This document shows positions 9,990 to 21,100 of a stretch of DNA of 64,000 nt, piece by piece; positions within the stretch are counted from its first letter, which is position 1, and the number at the start of each line of letters is the position of its first letter. The notes beneath the pieces were generated by a model. It was not told where the DNA came from. It did no database searches and saw nothing but the letters and a program-made list of their open reading frames with translations. Both the position numbers and the translations under genes were made by a program. Origin of the DNA: Tetmemena sp. SeJ-2015 (Eukaryota > Ciliophora > Spirotrichea > Sporadotrichida > Oxytrichidae); the NCBI GenBank assembly GCA_027382625.1, contig JAJKFJ010022488.1, positions 30,223-94,222 of the forward strand, in the 5' to 3' direction.

Positions 9990-11799
9990 ATGCAAAAGAA
10001 AGTTAGCACTTTGCTTCTATAAGAGGCACAGACTTATGCCCAACACGTAGTCAAAGCTATAAACGAATCTTGCACTCACTTCCATGCAGTCAACTATTGC
10101 AAGAGAACTCTCTCTGAAAACGGATTCAACGAGATCAAGGAAGTGTAAGAATAACATCAGATTCCACAACATATTTGCTATCATTACTTAACCAAATTTA
10201 TTAACTCCTTTCTATAGAGATAAATGGAACCTTGAGAGTGGAAAGAGTTACTTCTTCACTAGAAACAACTCTACTTTAGTCGCTTTCATAGTGGGCAGCT
10301 AAGTTCCTACTTCAGGAATTTCCTTGTTTAAGATTATCGGATGTCACACCGACTCCCCAGTGCTCAAGCTAGCTCCAGTCTCTAATCAATTTTGCTTTTT
10401 TTCTAAGATTGAAAACAAGGGTGGATTCCAGCAACTTGCAGTGCAGCTATATGGTGGTGGTCTTTGGCACACCTGGTTCGACAGAGACCTCACTCTTGCT
10501 GGAAAAGTTATCGTTCAAGACGAAGATGGAAAGCTAGTCAGCAAGTATTGGAGATGTGAGGAGCCAATCCTTTTATTTATAAATATTATATCCTCAAAGT
10601 TCCTAATCTGGCTATTCACTTGACAGATAGAAGTGGAACTTTCGAGCCAAACAAAGAATCTCACACCAAGCCAATTCTGGCCAGTTCTATTGTGGATTAA
10701 CTCCTTGGAGAAGAGGTCAAGGCTATTCCTGAAGAGGAGGATCAAATAATATTTTTTGACAAGTACAACGTGGAGGAGAAGCATTTCAAAACACTTCTCG
10801 ACAGAATCTCAAATGACTTGAACATCCAGAGAGGTAAGATAGTCGACTTCGAATTGAATGTGATTGATGCACAACCTTCTCAGATTATGGGTCTGCACAA
10901 AGAGTTCATATCTTCTCCAAGAATAGACAACCTTGGTTCCTCGCTTGTTTCTCTCGACACAATTATTGATGTCCACAGACAGGGACAGGATAATGCAGAA
11001 ATTTCTATGATTATGCTATTCGACCACGAAGAAATAGGATCTCAATCTGCACAGGGAGCTGATTCTAACATGGCTGGTGAGGTAACTCTCAGAATCTTCG
11101 AATCTCTGAGCCCTGACCACAAAATGAGCGACTACTACAGAGCCATCAGAAAGAGTTTCCTCCTCTCGGCCGATATGGCTCATGGCCTTCATCCTAACTA
11201 TCTATTATGGCAAATGTAAATTAATTAATTGTATAATGAAAATAATTATTTATAAATTAATATCAAACCTTAAGAAAATAATTTTACTTGAAATATGTGA
11301 AATGAGATAGTCTCAATAAATGCAACTTAGAATTTAAATAAAATAAGAAATTAAAAGGGATATATAATTTATAGTAAATAAGTGAAAAGATAATTTATAT
11401 TGATTATAGTATTAAACTGATTGTTAGAATATTTATCAGGAGAAGCATCAGCCCCAGCACACTCCAAAGATCCACCACGGTATCGTGATTAAGACTAACT
11501 CAAATCAAAGATATGCCACTGATGCAGTTTCTGCAACTATTGTGCGCGCAGTAGCTCGTGAGGCAGATGTTCCCATTTAGGAATTCATCGTGAAGAATGA
11601 CTCCATGTGCGGCTCAACTATCGGCCCAATGATGGCTGCAAACGCTGGATTAAAGACTGCAGATGTGGGAGCACCTATGCTCGGCATGCACAGCATCAGA
11701 GAAACTTGTGGAGTCATCGACCTCGTCCACTATAAGAATCTCTTCAGCAGCTTCTTCCTCAACTACTCAAAGATCTCTAATAATCTCCTTGAGGAATGA
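9990..11799 (+). CDS. DNPEP: Aspartyl aminopeptidase, M18 family
   Basis: Cytosolic zinc metallo-aminopeptidase that removes N-terminal Asp/Glu. Hallmarks in order: the first metal ligand motif GCHTDSP (about 10,340); YGGGLWHTWFDRDLTLAG; the substrate-pocket region with DNLGSS; FDHEEIGSQSAQGA (catalytic Glu pair and metal ligand, about 11,020); SADMAHGLHPNY; and the C-terminal metal ligand in MHSIRE. An intron at 10145-10217 (GTAAGA..CTATAG) joins NEIKEV to DKWNLESG. IESs have pointers TCTAA, ATCCT and TATC. The last is 235 bp and splits HPNY from QEKHQPQH. After these removals the protein is collinear with human DNPEP from start to the TGA at 11797-11799, without further correction. Confidence 0.97.
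10381..10401 (+). other. IES, 21 bp, pointer TCTAA
   Basis: TCTAA at 10381-10385 and 10402-10406. Removal gives LKLAPVSKIENKGGF and deletes an insertion absent from M18 peptidases. Confidence 0.8.
10567..10589 (+). other. IES, 23 bp, pointer ATCCT
   Basis: ATCCT at 10567-10571 and 10590-10594. Excision joins CEEPIL to KVPNLAIHL, which is the conserved sequence. Confidence 0.92.
11199..11433 (+). other. IES, 235 bp, pointer TATC
   Basis: TATC at 11199-11202 and 11434-11437. The interior is strongly AT-rich and unlike the flanking exons. Removal joins GLHPNY to QEKHQPQHTPKIHHG. Confidence 0.88.
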
Positions 11800-12052
11800 G
11801 AAAACTTTCACAACACTAATTGTTTGAGATATTTGTTTAGATAAATTAAAAATTAATCCATAACTAATCGATCTTAAAGTCTTTGCACTCAGTTAATCTT
11901 CATCCTTCTTTTGGCTCTTCTTTGAAAAAAATTAAAGAAGTGGTGACTAGCTTCAGCTTTCTCTTCCTTAAATAAGTATTATTTAAATTATCCTGCTGGA
12001 CAATTTTGGCTTGCTGAGGCTCGTGATGACGCTTTTTGTTAATGAGAGGCAT
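11800..12052 (-). CDS. Possible small basic protein, hypothetical
   Basis: The minus-strand ATG at 12050-12052 opens MPLINKKRHHEPQQAKIVQQ, followed by a Lys/Arg-rich stretch (LRKRKLKLVTTS). A possible 13-bp IES with pointer TTC (near 11,925-11,940) would extend this into KKSQKKDEDQ... The end is not resolved and could run into the 3' end of the convergent aminopeptidase gene. The amino-acid composition is gene-like, but no family was recognised. It could instead be a shadow reading of a regulatory region. Confidence 0.4.
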
Positions 12053-12242
12053 GTTGATATAGCGCAATAAACAAGCATTTTAAAAATTTATTATGGTATT
12101 ATTTATTTATTTGGGTGATAGTGAGAACGCTGAGTAGGAAAGAAAGATTCATCAAGATCATAATGATTATATTGAGAGCAATTTAATATGGCTGTAATGA
12201 AACTGATTGATTGGTTTATTTGTTATTAATATTTAGATATAA

Positions 12243-13009
12243 AATGTCTCTTACCATCAAATCAACCTTCAACTTGGTCGCTCTCACTGTCTCAGACAAG
12301 CGCCTTCTACTTTGCCATGTAGTTTGTGAACAACATCAGGCCACTCAAGATGAAGACCTCACCCAAGGCACTCATCAATTTGCAGGATGTATTTATCGAC
12401 CCCATGGAGAGAATGCAAACATTCGTCTTTGCCTTCGATCTGCTAGTCGCCCTCTACACTTCAAATAGTATAAGTATCATATAGTGATGTGAAGAATGGT
12501 TTACTTTGTTTACTAATGGCCTCTTTGGGATAAGATAAAGGCAAAGCTAATCTACTTCCAATTCGAGGCAGTCGTTGCAGAAAAGAGTGACTGCAGCAAC
12601 CTCTTCCTCGCCATCCTTTTCGTCCTCCTATCCAAGGTATTTGATCTATTGAGTTTGCAAATTATTTTCACTAATTTCCCAATCTAATTTGATATGAGTA
12701 GTAGTATTAACTTTATTTAGGGAATTGCACTCGTCACTTTGATTGGAGTGTTTTAAATGACTATTACTGAGATTGAAAAGATCAACAGCGAGTACAAAAA
12801 CGAAAAACAAGACCAGTAAGATATTTAAAGCAAGTCTAATTCGTTGTAGAGATGTACTTAGTTTCCTCAGAGATCAATAGCAATTCGCATACTACGCAAA
12901 GGTCCTCAACATAATCATTTCTTATAAGATAAAGCACGATGGATAGATGGATTCTTTGGTTCAGAATAGATTAAGATTATAAATTTACAAATATAACTTT
13001 CTAAAATGA
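12243..13009 (+). CDS. Polytopic membrane protein, hypothetical
   Basis: Unrecognised protein beginning MSLTIKSTFNLVALTVS. At least three hydrophobic segments are readable: TSAFYFAMQFVNNI, FVFAFDLLVALYTSN and LFLAILFVLLSKGIALVTLI. The tail is hydrophilic and Lys/Gln-rich (NEKQDQQDVLSFLRDQ). An intron at 12637-12720 (GTATTT..TTTAG) interrupts the third segment. Candidate IESs have pointers ATAGT, AATGG and AGAT. One- or two-base frame adjustments are still needed near 12,296 and 12,525. The reading frame reaches TGA at 13007-13009, overlapping the ATG of the next gene, so the true end is uncertain. Confidence 0.6.
12465..12480 (+). other. Candidate IES, 16 bp, pointer ATAGT
   Basis: ATAGT at 12465-12469 and 12481-12485. 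Removal avoids a nearby TGA in the membrane-protein gene and gives YTSNSDVKNG... Confidence 0.55.
12495..12514 (+). other. Candidate IES, 20 bp, pointer AATGG
   Basis: AATGG at 12495-12499 and 12515-12519. Supported by the exact 5-bp repeat and AT-rich interior. The frame after it still needs a one-base change. Confidence 0.45.
12819..12849 (+). other. IES, 31 bp, pointer AGAT
   Basis: AGAT at 12819-12822 and 12850-12853. Removal joins NEKQDQQD to VLSFLRDQQQFAYY in one frame. Confidence 0.65.
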
Positions 13010-14138
13010 AAACTAGAGTCATATCCGCTGCTTCCCTCGTCATTCTTCTCTTATTTGGACTTTCTATTCAAACTAAACTTATTAAATTTGGAAAAAAATT
13101 GAAAATTTTTAGTTATTATGTTATACCAGAAAGCATCCAGTGAGGCAGGAAGTTATTGATGAGATCAAGCTCAAAGCAAAACTTGGACTCCAATGGAGCT
13201 TCATCAAAACAGGCTAAGAGACGTTCATCCTGAATAAATACAAAAGAGATTAGGAAATAAGGGAGTGCAGCCAACTCCATTCTCATTCTTAGATAAACTA
13301 TTTAAGTGGTCTCCTTTCAGTCACGGACTCAGAAGCTATGCAATTGACAAAGGCTTTTTATCCCAGTCTACGGATTTATTTTATTTAACTCAGTCTACTA
13401 AAGACCATCTACTATTAAAATTAATTAGAATTTTATCCAGTCCTTTAATAAAGCATTCCCGATTCATATGACTTCAGAGATAATTACCCAAACTGCACGA
13501 GGTCTATTAGGGACCAAGGTGACTGTGGCGCTTGCTGGGCATTCACTGGTTCCGGTATGCTAGCTGACAGAATCTGCAAAGAGACTGACTAAAAGGTGAA
13601 TGTGGAACTTTCAATAACTGATATGGTGGACTGCAGCTTAGAAAACTTTGCTTGCTAAGGTGGCTACCTCATGAATGCCCTTGACTTTTTGATGAACGAA
13701 GGCACAGTCACTGATGAATGCAAGCCTTATAACGAGAATTAGCACGACTGCAAGTACACTTGCCATAAAAAGGGCGTCGAGTATAAAAAGCATTACTGCG
13801 CACCTGGTACTCTTAAGATTCTCACATCTGCCGCTCAAATCAAACACGAGATTATGAACAACGGACCTATAATGGCAGGTCTAAGTGTTTATGAGGATTT
13901 CATGAACTACGCAAGTGGTGACTACTAGCAAGTATCAAACGACTTAGTGGGAGCTCATGCTGTAAAGATGATAGGCTGGAGGACAACTGACTCAGGCAAG
14001 ACCAGCTGGCTCATTCAAAACCAGTGGAACACTGACTGGGGAATGGATGGATATGCATATATGCTTGAGGGAGCTGCTGGCATTGATTCAATTGGAATAT
14101 CTTGCATGCCTGAACTAGACAACATAGAATTTGAATGA
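13006..14138 (+). CDS. Papain-family (cathepsin-like) cysteine protease
   Basis: Secreted or lysosomal C1-family endopeptidase. It has an N-terminal signal peptide (MKTRVISAASLVILLLFGLS), a propeptide (HPVRQEVIDEIKLKAKLG .. QPTPFSFLDKLFKWSPF), and the mature domain from about PDSYDFRDNYPNC. Catalytic Cys is in DQGDCGACWAF, catalytic His in GAHAVKMIGW, and active-site Asn in IQNQWNTDWGMDGYAYM. CQGGYLMNALDFL matches the conserved C-x-GG motif. The Cys-rich insert (CKYTCHKKG) and the CRSIRDQG-like context suggest a cathepsin B-like branch. At least two interruptions lie in the pro-region, at about 13,050-13,127 and 13,355-13,465. Their pointers are not uniquely resolved, and a one-base frame change occurs near 13,252. 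The mature domain itself is uninterrupted to the TGA at 14136-14138. Confidence 0.93.
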
Positions 14139-14423
14139 GAATTAGCTTTCCAGTTTATCTGAGAGACTTCTCGTTTATGAAAATCTAAGTTTAGCTACTT
14201 ATCAATATCTCAATCTATCTATTTTTAACTCCTCTTAATAAATAATTAGAAGCTTGGTCGAAGGTTTGGTCTAAAAGAATCTAATAATTGTAATAGAATA
14301 ATGCAGACGGTGATTTAGCAAGGAAAGATGATAATGCTTAATAGCCTTAAATCTTAGCCATATCTTACTCGATTCTCTAACTAAATCTTATTATAATAAA
14401 GATTTCGATATTAAACGAGTAGA
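14139..14423. other. Intergenic spacer
   Basis: AT-rich spacer between the protease and aminotransferase genes. No coding or RNA signal was seen. Confidence 0.5.
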
Positions 14424-15609
14424 ATGGAACAAGCAGCACATACTAAAGTTTTCAACTTTTCAGCAGGGCCCTGCATCCTCCCCTAGGACGTTTTAAAGCA
14501 AGCCCAGGATGAGATGATGAACTGGCACGGCTCTGGTATCTCTGTACTTGAGATGTCCCACAGATCAAAGGAGTTCATTTCAATTGCAGAGACTGCAGAG
14601 AAGGATCTTAGAGAATTAATCAAGCATATACTTATATTGGAGAATTGATGTAGATTCCCCAGAACTATCACGTTTTCTTCTTCCAAGGAGGTGCTTCCAT
14701 GCAATTTTCAGCAATCCCTTTCAATCTCTGCAAAGACAAGACCAAGACTACTTACTTGACTACTGGAGCCTGGTCTGAGCAAGCTATCAAGGAAGCAAAG
14801 AAGGTTTGCCAAGCTTCTGAGGCTACTCCAGAGCACAAAACTTTCAACACTGTGCCTTCACCAGATACTTGGTAGATTGATGCCGAGTCCTCTTACTTCC
14901 ATTATTGCGATAACGAGACCATCCACGGAGTAGAATTCAACGACTTCCCCTATGAGAAGGTCCCAGAGGGAGTTACCCTTGTATGCGACATGAGTTCAAA
15001 CTTCGCTACTAGACCTGTCGACTGGAACAAGTACGGAGTTGTATACGCCGGAGCTCAGAAGAATCTTGGACCTGCAGGTGTTTGCGTGGTTATTGTGAGA
15101 GAAGACTTGGTAGGCCATCAAAGACCCGACACCCCAATTCTGTTTGACTGGAAAACTTTCAGAGATGCACCCACTAAATTCCATAACACTCCTGCCTGTT
15201 ATCCCATCTATGTCACTGGCCTCAACATTGCCTTGATGAAGTCACATGGCCTTGCTCACTACCAAGAGCTTGCAGCAAGAGAGCTTCTCTCCTCTACGAT
15301 TACATTAACTTGAATTTAGAAATAGATTAAGAAATTTATGGAGATAAATAATTGATGGTTCCGAGGGCTACTATAGCAACCCTGTTGAGCCCAAGTACAG
15401 AAGCAGAACTAACATTCCTTTCAGAGTTAAGAAAGGACGAGAAACTTGAAAACAAGTTCCTCGCTGAAGCTCAAAAGCTTGGCCTTATCGAACTTAAGGG
15501 ACACAGATCAGTAGGAGGATGCAGAGCTTCATGCTATAACGCCATGCCCATCGAAGGAGTGGAGGCACTAGTAGCTTTCATGCAGAAATTCAGAGCCGAG
15601 AACCCTTGA
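14424..15609 (+). CDS. SERC/PSAT: Phosphoserine aminotransferase
   Basis: PLP-dependent enzyme of serine biosynthesis that converts 3-phosphohydroxypyruvate plus glutamate to phosphoserine. Class-V aminotransferase features are clear: [10 protein letters not shown] at the N-terminus, the [14 protein letters not shown] motif, [14 protein letters not shown], and a PLP-lysine context [13 protein letters not shown]. The C-terminal signature is [18 protein letters not shown]. Length is about 365 residues after correction, typical for the family. Two IESs are present (pointers GAGAATT and ATT). The second sits between LLYDYI and [14 protein letters not shown] one-base loss near 15,284 and a compensating change near 15,435 put the segment between them in the wrong frame, so the conserved peptide (..NIPFRVKK..) is readable only after adjustment. 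Start at the ATG and stop at the TGA 15607-15609. Confidence 0.95.
14611..14639 (+). other. IES, 29 bp, pointer GAGAATT
   Basis: GAGAATT at 14611-14617 and 14640-14646. Excision turns a broken frame into [19 protein letters not shown], the conserved PSAT sequence. This was the clearest single proof of IES structure in the window. Confidence 0.95.
15304..15350 (+). other. IES, 47 bp, pointer ATT
   Basis: ATT at 15304-15306 and 15351-15353. Excision gives [16 protein letters not shown], matching the family. A TTGA pair nearby is an alternative but gives the wrong peptide. Confidence 0.75.
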
Positions 15610-16035
15610 ATCTTTGCAAGTTATTAAGTTAAATATGTCTATATACGTACGCACTTAGTCGTCTGCTATTTTTAATTTATTCTCTATATCTTGCAAGATC
15701 TTGGTGAGGAATTTATTGCTATAGTGGGGATGATTCAGTTAAGAAAGCGATAAAAGTAAATCAAATGTAAGATTTGGCCAGGTTTATACCTAAATCAAAG
15801 CCAGAATAGGTCATCACCTAGATTTTAAGATTTCAATTATGCAAGGTCCTCAGATCTTATTATCCTCTTATCACAATTAATTCTTAAATTCACATATTAC
15901 AGAAGAATTTAAGAGATAGAATGCATTAATTCATCAATTATTTTCATGTTCTAATAAAGTTGAAGTTAGGAAATCAAAACCCTTGCATATCTATGATTTT
16001 TTATTAATCTTAATCTCGTATCACGCAATTTTAGG
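15610..16035. other. Intergenic, AT-rich
   Basis: No convincing coding sequence in either strand. Contains the 3' flank of the aminotransferase and perhaps the promoter of the next unit. Confidence 0.5.
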
Positions 16036-16432
16036 ATGATAATTAGCGAGACGACACTCTCTAATAATAAATAAGTTATTAGAGTCAACAATCATCAAAT
16101 GGTAAGTGAATAAAGACCTGCTAAACTGAACTGCTATATTTCACCACCCCACTTTACTCTTTGACACCAAACCCTAACTCCTGACTTTTAGCATAAGAAA
16201 CTCCTCAGGACAACTCATTAGAACTCAGAGTCAGCCAGCGCAGAAACTTGCTACTCAAAGCCAACTGCTCAACAGCACTCAGGACACGTGCAAACTTGTT
16301 CAACATCAGTGCAGGTTTTTCGGCCCCTTCTTCGACTTTTCTAAGCAGGGAAAGAACTGGACAGTCCAAAACAAGATCGTAAGTCAAGCAGACCACCCAA
16401 ACTATCATCCCATAATAAACTCCATTATTTGA
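16036..16432 (+). CDS. Possible 5' exon or separate small gene, carbonic-anhydrase-like N-terminus
   Basis: A GC-richer island with an ATG at 16036, a well-formed candidate intron at 16102-16191 (GTAAGT..CTTTTAG), and an open frame to TGA at 16430-16432. In one frame the 3' part reads CRFFGPFFDFSKQGKNW, which resembles the ydYs..G.nW block that normally precedes C..G..QSPI in alpha-carbonic anhydrases. The carbonic anhydrase gene immediately downstream lacks that block. It may therefore be the first germline segment (MDS) of that gene, with 16,433 to about 16,900 as a long IES, but no pointer pair that restores the frame was found. Alternatively it is an independent small gene. Confidence 0.4.
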
Positions 16433-16909
16433 AATTTAAACAATTTTAAATGGCTGTTTATTGAGAATATACAAAATTTAATCTTTTATTTTTAATTGCA
16501 AGAAATATAAGGAATAGAATTGATTAAATAAATAGTAAATAGAAAAAGTTGTCTCAAATGATTTATTTTGTAAGGGTTTGCTTGATAATTGCTTTAAATT
16601 AATTGCTCTTCTCATCCTATAGCTAGGATATTTTCAAGTTAAAACCTATACAATAAATAGATGATTTCTTTTTTTTATTGCTGAGAGTCAAAAAGGAAAC
16701 ATAAAAATTACAAAATGTCTCATCGAGATTTTATAGGATAAAATATTAACAATAATAATCTTTAACTATGAAAGATCTTAAAATCTTTACTTTATTATCG
16801 ATTTATCATATTTTAAAATAACTGCTAATTTGAGTTTAAGAGAAGTCAAAGCTCCTTATGAAAATCCAAATTTATGGGAGCTCTCGATTTCACTTAAAAA
16901 TAAGTGAAG
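16433..16909. other. AT-rich interval, possible long IES or intergenic region
   Basis: Separates the carbonic-anhydrase-like 5' segment from the main gene. A signal-peptide-like ATG reading begins near 16,768 (MKDLKIFTLLSIYHI) but ends quickly, so it may be an unresolved coding segment. Confidence 0.4.
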
Positions 16910-17802
16910 ATGATGTAAAGCCAATCATTTAATATATATTTTTGTGTTCTAGCCATTCTTATCTGCTTGATAAAGAGAAAGAAAGATGTCACCCCATCTC
17001 CTTTGCAAGTTATCTAAATTTGTTTATAGCAATTCAACCAATCCCCAATCGACGTGCCCTCTCTGGATAAGGTGGAGTATGAGCCCAACTACCAGATAAA
17101 TCTCAAATACAACGACCTCAAGAACGTTAAAATGGAGAACGTTAACTGGTCTGTTAGAGTAAGTGCTTACTGAAATCATCTTTAATAAGATTTTGCCCTA
17201 TTAAGAATATTCGCAGTACTAATCCCTTTACAGCTAAAAGGAGCAGACAACGGCCACATCGAACTCACTGACTTGAATGGAAAGGGTCCCTTCCAGTACC
17301 GAGCTCACCACTTGCACATGCACTCACCTGCAGAGCACAAGATCGCAGGAGTTCATTATGACTTGGAGATGCATATCGTGCACGAGTTGATTGACGGCCC
17401 AAACTATGAGACTTACAAGGAACAGCTTGCAGTCGTGGGAATCATCTTCCAACTTGCTGAAGAGAGCCATCCCTTCGTCAAGAAACTCAACGCTAAGGAC
17501 CTAGGCCACATCGAAAGCATCAACTTCCTAGAGCTGTTCGATACCATCAATCACAAATTATGCATTAATATATAATTTGATATAACAAAGAAAACTCTGG
17601 GTTCTATCACTACAAGGGCTCCTTAACTACCCCTCCTTGCACTGACATAGTCAACTGGAACCTCTATTCCGAGGTGCTCCCTATAAGTGAGGCTCATCTC
17701 ACCCTCCTTCACAACCAATGGCATGACAACCTAGGAGGCCACTGCAACTTCAGAGAGTGCCAGCCTCTCTACGGCAGAAGAGTCGTAAGAAACTTCAAAT
17801 GA
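16910..17802 (+). CDS. Alpha-carbonic anhydrase, probably secreted or membrane-anchored
   Basis: Zinc enzyme for CO2 hydration. Readable features are QSPIDVPSLDKVEY, then HHLHMHSPAEH with the first two zinc His, EMHIVH with the third zinc His, and LTTPPCTD, the conserved substrate-pocket strand. The C-terminal Cys-containing region ends in RRVVRNFK before TGA 17800-17802. The best local start, ATG 16910, gives a hydrophobic N-terminus (NIYFCVLAILICLI) that could be a signal peptide or anchor. The usual N-terminal ydY..G.nW block is missing here and may lie in the island at 16.0-16.4 kb. An intron at 17159-17233 (GTAAGT..TTACAG) joins NWSVR to LKGADNGHIEL. A 32-bp IES with pointer ACAAA splits FDTINHK from ENSGFYHYKG. 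Confidence 0.93.
17553..17584 (+). other. IES, 32 bp, pointer ACAAA
   Basis: ACAAA at 17553-17557 and 17585-17589. Excision restores FDTINHKENSGFYHYKGSL ahead of the TTPPCTD motif. Confidence 0.92.
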
Positions 17803-18129
17803 AAAAGGATGTGAGGAGACTCTCTCTCTCACTATAAACACACTAGAAGAGAAAATAAAATAGAAGTCGATGTTAACTTAAACTTTAATATAGTTAGATA
17901 CAAATTGCCTTGGGGGCAATCACCTTCGCGAGTTTATAAATTCACTCAATCACCCAGGTTATCACCCCACTATATATTACATCTCACAATTTGCAAGCCT
18001 TACGCTCATTTAAATGTCTAATATTTATTTAATATAAAATATTCTATCTTATCTCTATCTATCCTCCGAATCTTTGCTGAAATTAAGTGATTTAAAAAGA
18101 AATTGAAAGTTTAAAAATTTAGGTTATAG
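17803..18129. other. Convergent intergenic region
   Basis: Lies between the 3' ends of the carbonic anhydrase (+) and LRR (-) genes. AT-rich, no feature recognised. Confidence 0.6.
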
Positions 18130-21100
18130 TCATTTCTACTTTCTTTTTATTTAAGCTTTTCCTCCACTCTTAGTTCTATTTTTACTACTTTTATCCTCTT
18201 TCTGATGACTATCTTTCTCTTAATGAGCTTACTAGAAATAGAATATATATATACGCATCACTCGAGGCTACGATATTTGGATTCTTCATAGCATTTTTAC
18301 TATCAGATCTCTAGGGAGTTAAAATATCATAGAAGTCTTTTATTTCTTGCTATTGCCTCTTTGAGTAGGTTTCTTTTTAAGATTGCTAGCTTCTCCTCGA
18401 GCTAAAGCAGTTGAGGGTGAAAGCAGTTACAAGTTCTAGGATGAAGTCTTTTTGTGTGGCTCATCTTCTGGGTGAGCTTATATTTGGACTACATTCAGTT
18501 TCTTATCTCTGCTCGCTTTATTAGGATCAGCATCCTTCTTCATTATTTCGTAAGTGTCTTGAAGAGTGAAGAAGCCTCTCCTCTCCACATCAAATCTGCG
18601 GTTGATCTCTTGCAGCTCGTACAACAATTCATTTCGCTTCTCTTCTTGCTGACTCTTTTTGAATCTGACTTCTTATTGGTAATAGTCAATATCGTTTTCA
18701 ACTGTCTTGGCTTCTCTCTGGGTATTCAGGATGAATGTCCTTAACTCCCTCTCCTTCATTTCCACATATCTTTTCTTCTCCCTTATTTTCTTCTCCAAGG
18801 CCTCTCATAAGTTAAATATAACTACTCCTGCTTGTTCAAAGTCCTTCAACTTCTAATCCATAGTCTTTGTCTCTTCCTGTAGCTACAAATAGAGTTAAAA
18901 CACTAATTCATCTCAATGAGTTGGGTCAACTTAGTCTTCTCATTTTCAAACTCGTTTTCCTTGGTTCTGACTCTGTTGAGAGTTGCTGCTTTGTTTATGC
19001 ACACATTCAAAAGCTCCCTTGTGGTTGCGTCAAAAAGCCTGTGATCGTTTGACATGGCCTTTATCTCTTGCTAGAAATCAGGCAAAACCCTTTCCAACGC
19101 CAGCGCTTCATTTTTAGCAAGGCAAGTCTCAATCTCTTCAATAAAGCGCACATTTATGCCATTATGCTATTACGAATATTATTATAAAATATGCTGCAAA
19201 GTAATCCTTCTCAGATAGGAGTTCTTTTTCAGGGTTTATATCAACTCTTAAGCAGCTTCATCTCCCAAATTGTTATTGTTCAGTGTTAAAGTGTGAAGAA
19301 TCTCATTAGGAATAAGACTTTCGAACAGAGCTATTCCACTTTTGTGAGTTAATGAATTGAAACTCAGATCTAACTGTCTTATATTCAACTTATCACAAAT
19401 ATAATAAACTTGACAGTAAGAAATTGCTTGGCGAGCTAGAGAACCGACTTGTCTGTTATATTGTTGTTAGACAGGAATAAATTCTACAGATTGCTGAATC
19501 TTTCTAGTCCATCTGCTATTGCGAGCATTCCGTCATCCTTCAGGTGACAGCCAATCATGCTCAGAGTCAAGAGAGAGTTATTTGTCAGAAGCATCTAAGT
19601 TATAACTCCAGTACTAGGACCTTCTAGTCTGTTCTTATCTAGGATCAATGTCTGAATTATACAAAACTTATAAATGCTATTGCATACTCTCACTGCAAAA
19701 TATAAAGATCTGGCTCCGATGTGATTGAATTCACACTTGGCCAGGTTCAGCCATTTGATCTTGCAATGATCTTCTCTTAAAGCTGTTGCTACTTTTTCTA
19801 AGCCAGAATTGCCAAGAGGATTCTTGCTTAGATTTAATTTCCTGATATTGTTATCTGAGTTTGCAAGTATTTAAATTATGCTCTCTGCTCCGCTACTCCC
19901 CTAAATATCATTGTTGCTCAAGTCTAGAGTCAGCAGTCTGTCATTTTAAAGTAGTCCAGAGGCTAGAATTTCCAGACCTTTGTTTCCAATATAATTTCCA
20001 CTGAGGTATAGATACGATAACATGGTGTTTGGCATCACTAAGAATCTGATAAAGTTTATAAATAATTATAATTGCAATATATTTCTAGAGACCCTTAGGT
20101 CCAATCCTATTTCTACTAGATCCGTCATAAGAGCCGATGTCGAGAGAGATTATAGATTAATTCTGGCAAAGACACTGAAACAACTCTTGCGCGCCTTTGT
20201 GAGATATCTCATTGTTGGATACATCTAAGTGTATGACTGAGTTGTTAGCAACTAAGTGCTAGGCTAGGATCTTTATCCCTTCATCCTTTAATTTATTTCT
20301 GCTCAGATTCAAATGAGAAGCCTCCAAACCACATCTCAACATATCAGATATCACTAAGGCAAAGTTCTGACCCAGCCCCATCTATAAAAATTAATGAACT
20401 CAATACTTACATCATTAAGATTTATTTTTCTATTAGTGCAAAACTTTTAGACATTTTCTTGAAACTTTTCAAACTGGTAGTCTTTGAAAGGAAGTCCAAG
20501 ATCTAGATTCCTGGCATCGAAGATAACTCTAATCTCTGGTGGAGAGAAAGTGCAGAACTTTTCAGTGTCATCGCTTTTCAAGGCCAAGCTGAATTAATTG
20601 ACCGATTTCCTTGCATACTACTTCAGTTTAAGTCTTTCTGCAGTCGTCATTTCTTGAATGGAAACTACCACTGAAGCTGGCTGGTTGTTTAACTAGTACT
20701 CTGTAGTGTTTCCAAACCTTGACTCATCCAAGATTTTAAAAATTTAAAATGGTTTAGAATTCATGAGGATCAAACATACCTGAAAGACTCTCTTTCAACC
20801 CTTGGTTTATAGACTTGGTTTAAATTAAAATATTGAGTTCTTTAATTCTTCTTCCTAGATTAACTTCTTTGGAGATTGCTGAATTTAATGATGTTTGGGG
20901 TATAGATAGCAGCGCTAGTAGGTCTTTGAGCACTCATAAAATTATTTTAGAGAAACGGCTACGATTAAGTATTGATAGTGCCTTGAAACAAAGTTTATAG
21001 AAAATTGTAAATATTTTTATGTTAAGTATTGACTCTGGGTATGGCACTCTAAAGTCGAGCTTGACTCTGGGACTTCTTCATTTGATTTGAGATGTGTGCA

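Noticed and set aside
13370..13465. TTTTATCC direct repeat in the protease pro-region as an IES pointer.
   Set aside because: The 75-bp spacing does not restore the frame into PDSYDFRDNYPN, so this pair alone cannot be the excision site.
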